From Owenia fusiformis (taxonomy: Eukaryota > Annelida > Polychaeta > Sabellida > Oweniidae), in the NCBI GenBank assembly GCA_903813345.2, contig CAIIXF020000001.1, forward strand, positions 13,785,915-13,849,914: a stretch of DNA of 64,000 nucleotides, read 5' to 3'. The position numbers and the translations under genes were made by a program. The notes under the pieces are model-generated. The model did not search any database, had not been told where the DNA came from, and saw only the letters and a list, made by a program, of their open reading frames with translations. Positions 39,988 through 52,900 of the stretch are shown here, piece by piece (positions within the stretch are counted from its first letter, which is position 1; the number at the start of each line of letters is the position of its first letter).

Positions 39988-41092
39988 TCACAAATTGCAA
40001 TTTGCAATCGGCCTATAATACAAGAATTTTTTTAGTTCATTTAGTTACACCATTAGCCCATTATCCAAAATTTGTCGAAAGGCCTGAACTATGTTCACTA
40101 CCAAGATTGAAAATACGTGTATTTCATTTTAAAACAAGGCAATTATCATGCAAAATGTCACCACCTGCCATTTGTTACAGACACCACGTTTGGAAAGCCC
40201 TCTTTACATTTTACTTCTTATTTAGTTCATGTCCAATTGTGGTTTGCAAGTGAAAAAATTATAACTGTCAAATTCTATTTTCTCCTCTGTCGGCTTCGTC
40301 TGACTTAAATATTTCTTAACATGCAATATAACGATTTGTAAAATACGAATTAATGGCTACATTTCTTTTTTTTAGATTATTGATATCATATTCACACATA
40401 GCCAGACATGATATACGTCATGGATTGTCCCTTCCTAAACCTCGACCTTCGGTTTTTGGTTTAAGGAAGGATCAATCCACTTGTGATATATTTTACAAAC
40501 AAAGCATTGTGTTTAGTGCTTAAATCCTTAAGTCGATCCCAGACGAAACGATATATTTCCAGACTATACCTCCCTTAAGACGGATTAGTGTCAATTAACT
40601 AATCGGTGGATTAAGTGCGAACAATCCTCATCGACTTTTACAATTTAGATATACCTGACGTTTGCCAATTTATCACGGCACTATTAAAACTAAGCGGAAT
40701 ACCAGAGATGATCTTGAAGGCTCAAAACAGCAAGAACGAGGCAGAACCTTGCAAGATTCATGCGGAAACGCAATTCACGTAACCGCCTGCAGGGAAACAC
40801 ACATTCTTATCACACCAGCAGCAGTTTTCGTAACCATATACAAAATATGATACATGTTTTCTATTTTTGTGTCCAAGAACATAAGTTTATCAACACATAT
40901 AAGTAAGATAGATAGATATGGAAGATATAGTTAATTAAAAATTGATGTTCTCTATTGCCGCTGAGTATGGTATCCCCATGTGGCTACTGATTGCCGCCAT
41001 ACTGGCATAAAGAGGGGCAGTGAACGGACCATACTTTATGCCACTAATAGCTGAGCAAAATAGGCAAAGCGAAAATGTTTTATGATTTGAAT
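39988..41092. other. No gene; small repeat fragments
   Basis: A fragment of the GTCACCACC repeat family occurs near 40150-40185 (AATGTCACCACCTGCCATTT). A small hairpin lies at 40408-40491, where GGATTGTCCCTTCCTAAACC pairs with the GGTTTAAGGAAGG block. No coding region recognised. Confidence 0.55.
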
Positions 41093-41574
41093 CACTGCTA
41101 CCCACCTAGTTACACAGACGTATCGTCAGTGTATCATGGCTGAACTACTTCCGGGATTTGAATTTGGTAAGATATTTTTATTTCTCGATTTACATCTACT
41201 TATAAGTCACGATGTGGATTATAATTTGGCTCCAAGTTATGGGAGATAGTCTAGTTTGAGAATGTGTCGATGGTTTTAGGTTTGGTACGTTAACGAAGAC
41301 GCATTTCACATATTTAGTCCCTCGCTTTTGTTACACTGACGATCGGCATTACACTGATATTGGTCGTTCGTCAGTGTAACAAAAGCGAAAAAACCATCGA
41401 CACATTCTCAAACTAGACTATCTTCCTTAACTTCGAGCCAAATTATTATCCACAACGTGACTTATAAGTAGGTGTAAATCGGGAAATAAAAAAATCTTAC
41501 CGAAACCTAGTCCCGGAAGTAGTTCCGCCATGATACACTGACGATACGTCTGTGTAACTAGGTGGGTAGCAGTG
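41093..41574. mobile_element. 482-bp foldback element with a start codon and splice donor in each arm
   Basis: The ends read CACTGCTACCCACCTAGTTA and complement. Paired sequence continues to a centre near 41333, where CAGTGTAAC motifs face each other. Each arm, read outward-in, contains ATGGCTGAACTACTTCCGGG or the ATGGCGGAACTACTTCCGGG variant, followed about 10 bases on by a GTAAGAT donor. ACTTCCGG is an ETS-type site. It may carry a duplicated promoter and first exon; no further exon is seen. A target-site duplication was not found. Confidence 0.8.
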
Positions 41575-44500
41575 TAGAATATTACCACTACTGTGAATGA
41601 AAATATGTCCTGGTGAGAATCCTTTACCATTAAATCATGGACTTTTGCCAGTTATAAATTGATGACATGGATGACAATTTTTCATAAAAATCCACATTGA
41701 AGAAGATTTTGCATGTATTGTTTACGTCAATTTTATTTGACTAAAACTTTGTACATCCTATTTTTTCATTTGTAGTACTAAAATAGTTATGACTGAATTA
41801 TCAAAGTTTTACAAAATATCAAGCATTAATTTTTTGCCCACGACATTCCTTGTCATATCTGTCTTCGAAATAGGTTCACAAGTTCTGACTTTATTTAATA
41901 AATATTCCTTGATTAATAAGATTATTTGACATTAATTCTGAAAAGTGGACGTTGGCCAGATACCGTGACGTCAACCTTTTTCAGATATTAAATTTGGGAT
42001 AGTAAGTGACACAATTTTGTTGAAAACACCTATATTCGTTAATGCTTCTTATGAGGAAATTAGAAGGGTGCAGAATGTTGGAAACAATCTATTCAAAGAC
42101 CATACCCGAAGTCCTTATTCTATTTTTGACAAGAGAATTGTGATATCTGATCCAATATAAGAGTCATTGTTGATGAGTTAAGATGCAGAGATGTCCAGTT
42201 TCATCACAATTGAAAATGGGACGCCCAGTCAGAACTGTTGAACCTTTTAGATAAAGGGCAGTGATGCCTTTGGATACCCTTTGCATTCGTTCGACTTTGC
42301 TTCTCAAAAGAGAGCTTCGTTATAACTAAACTCTGCGCACAGGGTAGCCATGGAATGGTGTAAGGAAAAACGTATAATTGTGACAATTTTCTGAGCGTAC
42401 GCTGGACTTATCTCAAACGTTTCTTTTCCATTTAGAGTTATACGTCAACTTTCTAATAGGTAAAACCCAATAAATAACAGAGTTAAGAAACCATACTATT
42501 TATTTTAAAGAAAAATTAAACGTCAGAAAATGGGTAAAAATCTTGGATCCGAGAAAAATAAACTTTTGTGAATTTTAGATCTCTCTTCATGAACGGGCTA
42601 AAAAGGTCTGACTGATCACTTGAAATCATTTTACCCTGTGATGACAGATCCTTGTGTTGGTTCTCCCATCTTTCCATCGGTGTATAAAAGCCATTTGTGA
42701 AGAAGGCATCATCTTTTTTCGAATCTTTACTTTGCTGTGAAAACACAGATTGAAATTCTGCGCTAAGGACTGATGTGAAAAGGTCAGTCTACCCCAATGA
42801 GATCGAACCCGCTACCCCTCGTTTTTACTTAGGTATTATATTCAGGTTTGATTATTGTGATAGTACAAGAAAAATATTAGTTTTTATGGTTACGCATCTT
42901 CCAGCACATACTACTCATAATTTCATTACGTACAGTTGTTCCTAAATGTTAGCATGTTATATGCAATATTTCATGTTTATTTTCAAATGTGACACTAATT
43001 AAGTTCGTGTAAAAAATCGAAAGAAATATTACGGCAGGTCGAGGGCAACTAAACGTTTGGAAATCTAGCACAGAAAAACAAACAAAATAGACGATCACAT
43101 GTGCCGTTGGTCAATATCAGAAATATTGCGATTTTGATATTTGTTTTACAGGGAGGAGGGGGCGGTAGACGATGGGGTATAAAGAGTGTCGGAAACACAG
43201 GTCAATACGCTCAAGGAGCGGATGTGAAACGAGAGGAGCCCACATTTCGAGTCTGAAAACAAATTTCCGCAAAAAATATTTTTGGGCCCCTAAAACCAAA
43301 TATTTGGACTATTGACAATTTAACGTCCATTTTGTTGATAATTTAAAATTATATCTGAAATAAGGCCCAAATGGCCCAGTAATGCCCAAAGAGGCCGACA
43401 AATTGTTCCCCTCAAAAACATTTTGGGCCAATTTTTCTGAAACCATCCTAGAGGGGGGCAGATCCGCCATTGCGCTCATGAAGTCGTTCCTCTCTGAAAA
43501 ATTACATACAGGGAGCCCAAATATAGATAGGATTTGTTTTAAATTATTGTGAATGTGTGAATACTCGCCGTGGAATGTTAATTTTGAACCAGATAGAGCT
43601 AAAAGTGCAAGATTACTGAACCGAGTAAAGTACGAAATGGATAATTTCCGCAGGCGATTTACTAGATCCTGCTATACACGCATGACTTATAAATGTACAT
43701 ATAATACGTTATTTTGACTCGTAAACTAACGAAACGTTTCTAAAATAATGATGTATCTTCGAACCATTACGCGGCATGCTCTTCCAAACAATTAGTCCAA
43801 CAAAAGATCGAATCTACAACTAATAGCCCCAACCAGGCGCGCATACTTATACCACTGCAAACAAAACCATTTCCCTATTTCAAATTGTTTTCCAATCGTG
43901 GTGGAAATTTTATTTCATGACGATACATATTTACAATGTATATTCATTTGCAAACATCTAGTTGTTTCTTGGAAAGGAGAAGCTATGAATCTTTTTCCAG
44001 CAGGAAAGATCTGACCTTGTTGTAAGAATGTTGTGTAGGTCACATGTTGCTGTCAATCAAACACCTTTGATTGGAGGTGGGCCTGTATCATTCCCTCGAT
44101 ATCAGTAGGCATCTAGAAGGCTAGATTTCAAGATTATGCTCCAAAGAACAATCTTTTGAGAGGCCTTCACTTTCAGAACATTTTCAAACTGGTATTCGCA
44201 TGATTTGATTCAAAGTGTTTTGGAGGGCCGCTTTCAGTTTAAATAACAGACCCGTCTCAAACCCCAATCATAATCTGAGTATTCTAAAGTCCTAATAAAT
44301 ATGTTTTTACTTTAAGGAGCTGAAACATACAAATGATTACCCTGAAAACAATAGACTAGTAGTGATTACTACCCTCTAGGATGGACAACTGTATATATCG
44401 CTTTGGATGTTGACGAGATCTTAATGGCCCCAAATGTAGATGGCATGCCCTTTAATGAGAATATAAAACAAAATGATGTTTCTGGTGCTTATTTAGGCAT

Positions 44501-44630
44501 AAAATTCTTTGACTATTATTCTGATCAGATCGGATAGTTTATAATTTTGATAACTTATTCTGGCTAAATCTAACGATTATTTCTAAGATTCAAAGAATGT
44601 GGACGAAACGTTCTCAAAAATAAGTGGAAA
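41575..44630. other. No gene recognised
   Basis: AT-rich interval with open frames under 80 codons, none recognisable. A purine-rich stretch near 43145-43175 and C-rich stretches near 43440-43460 are unremarkable. Confidence 0.45.
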
Positions 44631-44733
44631 CATACCATTAACACAACCTGCCATTTGTTACAGACGCTCAACCGCGGAACACCGTTCGCAAGAAAGTTGG
44701 AGACAACAATGTCACTGCTTGTGGTGGTGACAT
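44631..44733 (+). repeat. GTCACCACC-family repeat copy
   Basis: It contains ACCTGCCATTTGTTACAGACGC near its left end and GTGGTGGTGACAT at the right end, the same architecture as the units at 38211-38757 and the intronic copies in KDM1B. Confidence 0.65.
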
Positions 44734-44799
44734 AAAAAGGGAAGCCAATGACATGCGATATCTCAAATATGTATATCCTCTTAGTCTATTATTATTCAA

Positions 44800-45180
44800 T
44801 GCTTTATTGTACTAAAAATCCCTTTCGGGTGAGTGTACAGCAAATAAACATGATAAAATAAAACTAAAACTATACATACAATTACAATAACATACAATGC
44901 AAATTTTACATGGCATATAATGACAATATAATGTGATTGACTGATCATTAGATATATACCAACAACTACTATTAGCCTACACCTACATGTATATATTTAT
45001 ATTGATAATATAGTTGTTGATCTCTTTTCAATTATTTCATAAAGGTATTTTGCAAAGGTGATACACATGTTACCCTCAGCATTAAACATATAATTAGCCT
45101 TTTCTTCGGTAGTCAATACAGTTAGATTTGGGCAAATCGAGTTAAACGTATCAAAGTATTCATATCTCATTTTTTCCAAT
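44800..45180 (-). mobile_element. LINE 3'-end fragment
   Basis: Read on the minus strand, a short frame (45179-44997) has the form of the extreme C-terminus of a non-LTR retrotransposon ORF2 (FDTFNSICPNL, LTTEEKANYMF, then FAKYLYEIIEKR). It is followed by a 3' region containing CACTCACCCGAAAGGG and AATAAAGCATTG near the end. The assignment is from resemblance to typical CR1-group tails and is tentative. Confidence 0.45.
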
Positions 45181-45910
45181 TGTTATTATGTAGTACGGAT
45201 ATTCAACAAACAATTAAGAACATGGACAGTGTATAGGCTTTCTTACCTTTTTCAAGTATTTCGATTTCGTATCTTTAAAACAGAGCTGTTTCTAAATAAT
45301 ACAAGCAGCTGGACCTAAGGGAAGGTCCTTATGCTATATGGAGTTTTGATGTCCTCTCTTCATATTCCAAATTCCATATGTTGAAACAGGTAGTCCAAGG
45401 ATGATAGCTACCTCCAGACCAACTCCATTTAATTCATATCAGGCGATATTACCCTAGACAGTAGTTCACATGCTTCATTAAGGCCAAAAATTAAATATAG
45501 ATATCAGCTAAACTAATGCTGCCTCCAAAGGGAATCATATCAGACTATGAACTCCATAACCCTTGTTATTGAATTTCTTCATGTTCAAACTTCTATGAAA
45601 GACCATCACAGCAAGTTTGGTTGTCATTAAGAGGCTTATAACCTTGTTTATTTTTTTGTGAAGCCACTCAGTCGAATGTTGTCTTCCCGATTTCAGTCAC
45701 AATATAGGGTGCACACTTTAGGTAGACTTTGTCATTCCCGGATGCCCAAATGTCTCATGAACACATAGGTACTCGACTGATCTTGATTGGACATCATGGT
45801 GCAGAAAAATCGTAATTTTATTGAGGGGCTCAACAAAAAATTAACAAGGTTATAGGCCACCTTAAGATTTTATCAGTATGGAAACTGTAGGATTATCTCT
45901 TAGTTACCCT
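45181..45910. other. No gene recognised
   Basis: No coding signal or repeat recognised; may include further decayed LINE sequence upstream of the fragment at 44800-45180. Confidence 0.4.
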
Positions 45911-46709
45911 ACTATCACACCAAACTAGTTCTCACTACGTTCTCGAAAACGGGCTTCAACTGTGTACGGACGGACTGGACGTACTAAGAACCGTTTGGGA
46001 TCCATTTAGAAACTTCATCGAACGTACTCGAACGGGTAGGTCCTCTAGAACTTAGACAATGCTCAAAATGTTCTCGTGGTCGTCACGTTCTACAATTAGA
46101 ACGAGTGACAACGTACTAACGACGAGCGGGACGTACTACGAACGGAACCGTCGTACTTCAATCCTACTAGGGACGTTTTAACAACGAGTTGAACTGTCCG
46201 AGGACGTGTTGAGAACGAGGTAGAACTCATTGCAAACGGGTTTAAACTGATTAAGAACGTATTTAACACTGCTTATGAACGAGTTAGCAAAAATATAGCT
46301 ATCACACCAAACAAGTTGCCCCTGCGTTCTTCAAAACTGGTTTTAAACTGTGTGCGAACGGAATGAACGTACCTGCAACTTTCTAAGGTCTATTTACGAA
46401 CTTCATGAACGTTCTCAGACGGGAATGTGATTTTAGAATTTTGAATCGATTCAAAATTCGATTGCGACCATACCGTTCTGTTATCAGGTCATGATGACCT
46501 TCTAGACTAAGGGACGCGTTCTACGGCGTTGCACACCGACGTGGTGCGACCTGAACGAACTGCGAACGAGATGGACGTATTGAAGACTGTTTAAGAACGA
46601 AGAAGCTAATTATTTCAGACATATTTCCCGACCACAGCCAGATTGAGCCCGTTTTACGACGTTTTCGTAGGACTGGCAAGAACGGGTAAGAACGAGTTTG
46701 GTGTGATAG
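45911..46709. mobile_element. GAACG-rich DNA element with CTATCACACCAAAC termini
   Basis: The left end CTATCACACCAAAC (about 45912) is matched in reverse at the right end (GTTTGGTGTGATAG, ending 46709). A second left-type end occurs internally near 46300, so one element may be nested in, or duplicated beside, another. The interior is packed with GAACG/CGTTC motifs, often spaced by 10-20 bases, which read as candidate transposase-binding subterminal repeats. No transposase frame. Confidence 0.75.
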
Positions 46710-48162
46710 GGGGGTTAGAGCGTATACGCTACTCTGTACCAACTTCTAAGTCTCAGGGTGGAAGTAGATGAGGTTGGATCTAAATGCTAGTAATGATGGT
46801 GATGATGCGAGGTATGTTCTATACAATAAATCCTCAGATGTAGCTTAACCATGCATGGAGATTAGATATCTAGAGATTACCTGTCAGAAAGAACTGAAGT
46901 GAGGTCTTATTTATTGGGTCTATTAGCCTATAATGTTAGTTTGATACGGAAAACTAGTTGTAAGTTGTAAATATTCAGTTATTTTTTTCTTTTAATTGGT
47001 AGATAGTATCAGAAACTACCATCTTAAAATGTTATTTTACTGCATTTGTGTAATTTACATTGTGAGACCTATCCCATATGAAAGTCGGCTCCTCTCCAGT
47101 TTATTATAGGAACTAATGTGTCACTAATTTTGAAAAATTTCCAAATTTTGAAAATCAATGACAATTACATAGCCTGCCACTTTTTATCGTGTATATCAAG
47201 ATCAAATCAAAGCCAGGGATAAAATTGATGTTTTAGTTCTACTGGAATAATCAAAAAGATCATTTTAATTTCCTCAGATTTCTGAAGTATGATTCAGATT
47301 GATCTCCCGAGAGCTCGTGTGTGTTAGGATGCTCTGACCCTTATGCGTTAAATATTAGACAAGTTTTTCCTATCACAAACTACTTACATATTTCACTAAT
47401 GCTGACAGTGATCTTGTGATAAGGTCAGATTAAGGAAAGCATTTACGAGAACATCAGGGTGGTTCTGCTTCTGAAAATAGGGCTTACTGATTTACTAATA
47501 TGGGAAATGTTAAGTAGAAGGAAATCAAATATATTTCAATTGAAGATTTCATTTTGATAAATGGGTAGGTTTGGATAGGGACAATTATACTGCCTCCAAG
47601 GCTCATGCAAACTTGGCCCCCACTGCATTCATACGGGAGCCGAATGCACGAAGATTTCTCAGACTAACATTTCAAAAAGATTCTGTATTTGAACATAGTG
47701 GTCAATATACCAGGGTGCATTTTCCTTTTCCTTTTTTGGCTGAAAAGATCACGGTCGAGATGAAAACTATCTGGCTCCATATTAACCCACCCACACATGA
47801 AATAGCAGCTAATAGGTGAGAAGAGGCCTTGACTTCATAAAGGGAATTAATCAAAAAACTGTATGATTAAGTATTTACAAAATCATTCACACTAATAGGT
47901 AAGAGCCCTTACCTTCATAAAAAGAATTAATCAAAAAACTGTATTTACAAAACCATTCACACTTTCTATCTATTTCAATTTGTGTTGTATTATATTACAT
48001 CTGTTAAAAACCATTTGATATATTTACATAACACGTGTATACAATATACATGTACATACAATAATTTCTATAAAGAATATTAAACAAAGCTATGAAAGAT
48101 GGATCGCCATTCTGTAAGAGTATTCTATGGATCCAGCCACCACAACACTGAATACATTAAGT
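46710..48162. other. No gene; local tandem duplication at 47810-47969
   Basis: A segment with GAATTAATCAAAAAACTGTAT and CATTCACACT is repeated twice (about 47810-47892 and 47893-47969). An 82-codon frame at 47571-47819 is unrecognised. Nothing else stands out. Confidence 0.5.
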
Positions 48163-48415
48163 AGTAAAACCTGTCTAATCTGAACACCACTGGGACTGGT
48201 TAAGTGTTTGAAATAGCATGTTTTCTTTCAAGTTTTTCTTAAAATGAGAGTCTTTGGCTTTGGGAGATAAAAATTGGGACCAAAAGTGTTCACATTGGCA
48301 GGTGTTTACATTTCAAGTTTTTCTTAATATGCGAGTCTATAGGAGATAACAAATTGGGACCAAAAAAGTGTTATTTGGAGGTTCCAAGAGGTATTCAGAT
48401 ATACAGGTTTCACTG
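48163..48415. mobile_element. TA-flanked MITE, pogo/Tc1-mariner-like
   Basis: It begins AGTAAAACCTGTCTAATC and ends ATACAGGTTTCACTG followed by TA. Two internal AAGTGTTCACATTGG/GTGTTTACATTTCAAG stretches look locally duplicated. It is related to the elements at 35971-36161 and 51266-51450 and lies just beyond the 3' end of the KDM1B coding sequence, possibly in its 3' untranslated region. Confidence 0.65.
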
Positions 48416-48676
48416 TAATAGTATTCATCATATCATTTTCTAGTAGAGTCAATATAAACCAGGAGTGTATGAAGACTGATGTGGTGCAACATTATGAAAT
48501 ATCAATACTAAAATGTCGATGTATGCCCAACCAGTTATTTCATTCTGAAGAGATGGTAGATCATTGTAGTTTTCATGCGATTCAGTCTAAAATATTATTA
48601 AACATTCTCCTGGTATCTCCACAATCTCAATTATGGGATTTGTAAAGCTTAGAATCATGCATATTAATGTTAATAT

Positions 48677-49936
48677 TCAAGTTGTATCCATACTTTCTTC
48701 TTCATCACCACACTCAGTGTCCTTTGTTCTTTCTGTTGCTGATGTATTCGGATCATCTGCAGTCTTTAATTTTGGTTCACATACATTTGGTTCCTTTATA
48801 CTGTCATCCATTTGGTTGTCATCATCACAATTTCTCTCAGCATTTTCCTCCATGCTGTCAATTTTAGATTTGATAAGACCATCTTCTCGAGTGACAGTTT
48901 CGTCCATTTTGTTTACATTATCTTCTAATTCATTGCTATTTTCATTATCATCAACAGTATTTCCTTCCATTTTGTCACCATTTTGAGATCCATCATCCTC
49001 AACATTTTCTTTGACAATGTTTAATTCAGCTTGATCACTGGCCTTGAGATCATTACCCAATGGTTCATTCTCATCTTTGTGAATGCCTTCTTTATGTTCA
49101 TCCTTTCCTGTTGCAGTCTCATTTTGTGATTCAATTTCCTCTTCCTTTGATGAATCTTCAGATGCAGTCTCATTTTCACACTCTTTACTCTCTGTACTTT
49201 CAGAATGTTCTTCCTTAGCTTCAGTTTCTTTGTCAGAGTTCTCAGTGTGTTCTCCATTAGAAACATTTGAACTATTTAAAGATTCTTTTTCCTGAGTGTT
49301 TCTGCTTTCATGTGCTTCATCCCCATTTGCCAACACTTTGTCAGGCGCTTCGGTTATAATGTCCTTGTAGTCATCTTGGGTTTCATCTTCCTTTGTACTT
49401 GAAAGGTATTCTCCCACAATATCAAGACCTATAGAGCCTAGCAAAGCTTGAGTATTTGAGGGAGATATATGTTTAACATCAGTCTTTTCTTCAGTGCTGT
49501 CATCTTTTGATGCCTTTGTTTTCCGTTTCTTCACTACAGATTCATTTTTAAGAGTGTCTGATTTCTTTTTCTTTGCCACTTGGCTTTTGTTTGTTTCAGG
49601 TTTTGGACTTTCGGATTTAGTTTTCTTTGATTTTAAAGTTGAAATTGATTCTGCTTTGGGGATATCGGATTTCTCTTTCTTTGATTTTGGGGTAGCTTCA
49701 GGTTTTGGGGTATCAGATTTCTTTTTTCTCTTAGCAGGATTTGATTCATTATTTGGAGTTTCAGTTTTAGGACTTCTGTCCTTTGTTCTTGATTTTGATT
49801 TAGGAGTTTCTTTGATAGCAGGTATTTCTGGTTTTGCTGGTCTTCCTTCTACAAGTGAATCTATGATTTTGTTGGCTTCTCGTATACCACTAAGATAGGC
49901 CCCAGTCACTGTCTGTGGATGCTGTCTGTTTGTTGC
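48677..49936 (-). CDS. KDM1B: KDM1B terminal exon: end of oxidase domain plus 390-residue charged tail
   Basis: The exon opens with [20 protein letters not shown], the last motif of the oxidase domain, where vertebrate KDM1B stops after about ten more residues. Here the frame continues for about 390 residues. The first half is rich in Lys, Pro and Ser with repeated PKPE/KSK blocks, resembling linker-histone tails. A short hydrophobic island follows ([14 protein letters not shown]). The second half is strongly acidic and Ser/Asn-rich, ending EEESMDTT. Long open frames on the plus strand here are shadows of this composition. Confidence 0.93.
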   Translation of the reverse strand, partial: ATNRQHPQTVTGAYLSGIREANKIIDSLVEGRPAKPEIPAIKETPKSKSRTKDRSPKTETPNNESNPAKRKKKSDTPKPEATPKSKKEKSDIPKAESISTLKSKKTKSESPKPETNKSQVAKKKKSDTLKNESVVKKRKTKASKDDSTEEKTDVKHISPSNTQALLGSIGLDIVGEYLSSTKEDETQDDYKDIITEAPDKVLANGDEAHESRNTQEKESLNSSNVSNGEHTENSDKETEAKEEHSESTESKECENETASEDSSKEEEIESQNETATGKDEHKEGIHKDENEPLGNDLKASDQAELNIVKENVEDDGSQNGDKMEGNTVDDNENSNELEDNVNKMDETVTREDGLIKSKIDSMEENAERNCDDDNQMDDSIKEPNVCEPKLKTADDPNTSATERTKDTECGDEEESMDTT

Positions 49937-52900
49937 CTGCAAAAATAACATGAAAATGGTTTTGTTACATAATATGTGTGTTGTACTTAACATTTTAAAT
50001 TCATTGAATAAAATAATTTTAAGGGGGTTCAGAACATTTAGAACATTTAATAGATGCTGATCTGATAGGTTCTGATCTGAAGATCATTCAAAACAATCCA
50101 ATACTGTTAGATTATCTAAATTTAACCTCTGGTGTCCAGGTAGCCAAACTCGTCTGGCCCAGTTATCTACTCGCCGATTCTGAAATGTCGTACGACGTCA
50201 GGAGTAGATAACTGTGCCAGACGGTTTTGGTTAGTGTCCAGGCAGTTAAAGATTAGCATATCTTCAAAATTACATGCTGTTCATTTGTTAAAGAACATCT
50301 GTAAAATTCAAGTAAGAATGTTCTCACCAACTTGAATTTTGACTAAAAACATAGCTCAGCAAAATAACCACTTATGTAATATATTGTTTACCTCGCCTGC
50401 GAAGTACAACTTGTCAGCTACAGATCGAGCAATCTGGTCAAAGACACTCGCATCACAGCCAACTGGCACATAACTATAGGCCATCTTGGAGTATGGGTCA
50501 CTGCTCCAGTGGCTCACATAGTACTTTGTTGGCTTGGGAACATCCTACAAATATGGGAACATGTTTAATGCTTGAATTTCAAATACAAGAAGCACTAATA
50601 TTATGATACATGGATGGACAATATCCACAAATGTATAGTTTGCAAATGATACAGACTTCAGTCTACAGTAATGTAGATACAACTATTTACGATTAAAATG
50701 GCTTATGTTTTCTTTTCAAATGACAATCTTGATTCAATGGACTTCAAAATTGGTATCATTAAGTGGGTTTACTGATTCCTCCATAATAAGCAAAAAGTAG
50801 GAGCTGAGACCAATTGTGTAAAGTATCAGCATTTCCATTCAAAAGTTGTTGCCAGATGGAGTGATACAGACAGTGTGAATGCCTCCATAAGCACACCATG
50901 TGAGCCAAAAATGACTGATAGGGAGTCCAGTTATCATCGCAGGCAGTCAATGAAAGCAAAATGAACAACTGACTTGATATCAAACCATCTTATAAATGGA
51001 TCACCTGGGACAATACCTCCTTTGCTACACTAGGGAAGCTTAACATACCTCCTCAGGGAAGAGTTCATTGAGAATCTTCATTGCCATGTCAACCACCTGC
51101 TTGTCTGACTTCTGCTGCAGATTACTCAGGGCTTCTCCACATATATGAGTACTCAGAATATAGCTAGCACCTTCCTCATTCTAAATATAAAAGATTGATA
51201 CATGCAACAGTTTCAAATGTGTGGGCCTGCTGGCTGAATATTATATACAAGATATTTCTAATCTATAGTAAAACATATATATCTGATCACCTCTATAATC
51301 TAAACACCTCTGAATGTCTGAATGTGAACACCTTTTCAGTCACATCATTGCAATCAGGAATTAGCATATTAAAACCTTGAAATGTGAACACCTGCCAATC
51401 CGAACACTTTAGCTAGTCCAAGTGGCAATAGGATTAGACAGGTTTTACTATACACAAAGTACACCGTTTTGACATGTTCTCAGTGTGTTTCTTCTCTTAT
51501 TTCAGTCTATGCATTTATTAAATTCTATACTCTAAGTAGTAAAGAAGTTGATTGATATGAATCATTACCTGTGTTGACAAATCAGTGAACACTGAGAAGA
51601 GTCCCCTGTCTTTCTCTTTGCTTACAACACGTCCAAAGTAGCTGTTCCCATTCAACTTGGATTTCCAGAAACAACGAGGGAACAACAAGGTCACCTAGAA
51701 ACAGAGTCATCAGAAAAATGAGTTTGTATAAATTGAGATCAAATCACTCTTGTTTAAATCCCTATCATTGAAGCATTGTTAATCATCACCGTTAAATTAT
51801 ACCTGATCACCTATTATAAGAACAGGATCACTAAATGGTTTGCAATAATGAAGAGATTGCAGATTGCCAAACAGGTGGCTTAAAAATATAAAAATATTCC
51901 TATTTATCTTCCAAAGGATGAAGTACAATACAATGCAATACAATACAATACAGTGAATTCAATCATATAAATAACAACTAGAAATAGAGAAAAATATGAA
52001 ACAGATTCAATTTAGCTTTACCTTTTCTACATGGCCAGTAGCTAAGCTGTTGAAGGCTGCTATCTTTTCTGCATTCAGCTTGGGTGTGAACTTGATCTGT
52101 TCTCCTTGTAATATGGCTAGAGGTACAGTTATAACAACCTAAAACATACAACATATTGTATCGAACAAAGTAAATAAGGCATTAACTTGCTAAATGTCAC
52201 CACCTGCCATTTGTTACAGCAGCTGAACTCAGATCATCTACACCAACCACCTAACAGCAACCACTCCACAAAACAGTTAGAGACAATAACAATACGTCAG
52301 ATGTGGTTTCGACATAAAAAGAACAATTTTTATTTCTGATCCCAAATTGTTTCATCAAAGGGGAGTCATTATTTTCATTATATTGAAAAGACTGTACAAA
52401 CATCTTTGCATCTTTTTGATTATATGGTACATGCTTTGAGATGAAGTGCATTTTTGAAATATCTTTGATGTACTTTTGTCTATGTTTGTTATTTGTACAT
52501 AGAGAGCATATCACATGGAGGATTTTAATACTCACTTTATCAGCAGTCCACTTCCTCTTGCCACTGTCAGACACTATCACTTGGTCACCACTATAATCAA
52601 CACTATATACCTGAAACAGAATATTCAATTCAGATGACATATTCAAAATTAAAGAATGGTGCAGTTAACAATAATCCAGTTAAACATGACAAAATGTTAA
52701 CATTGTTACCACTTGGTAAGGTATTACAGAGCTACACAAGTGTAACATTTCGTTACAGATGCTGAAAAGCCTGATTGCTTATGCCAACTTGTCACGAAAA
52801 GTGGCTGAATAAGATGTCACTGCTTTTAGATGGTAACTTAGAAAAACAAAGACAGAGCTTGTTTCAGGGTTCTTCTAGAATTTTTTTTAATTGTAAATCT

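Noticed and set aside
49494-49898. 134-codon plus-strand frame opposite the KDM1B last exon
   Set aside because: It is the antisense shadow of the Lys/Ser/Pro-rich tail; codon composition of the sense strand leaves the complement open. No motif.
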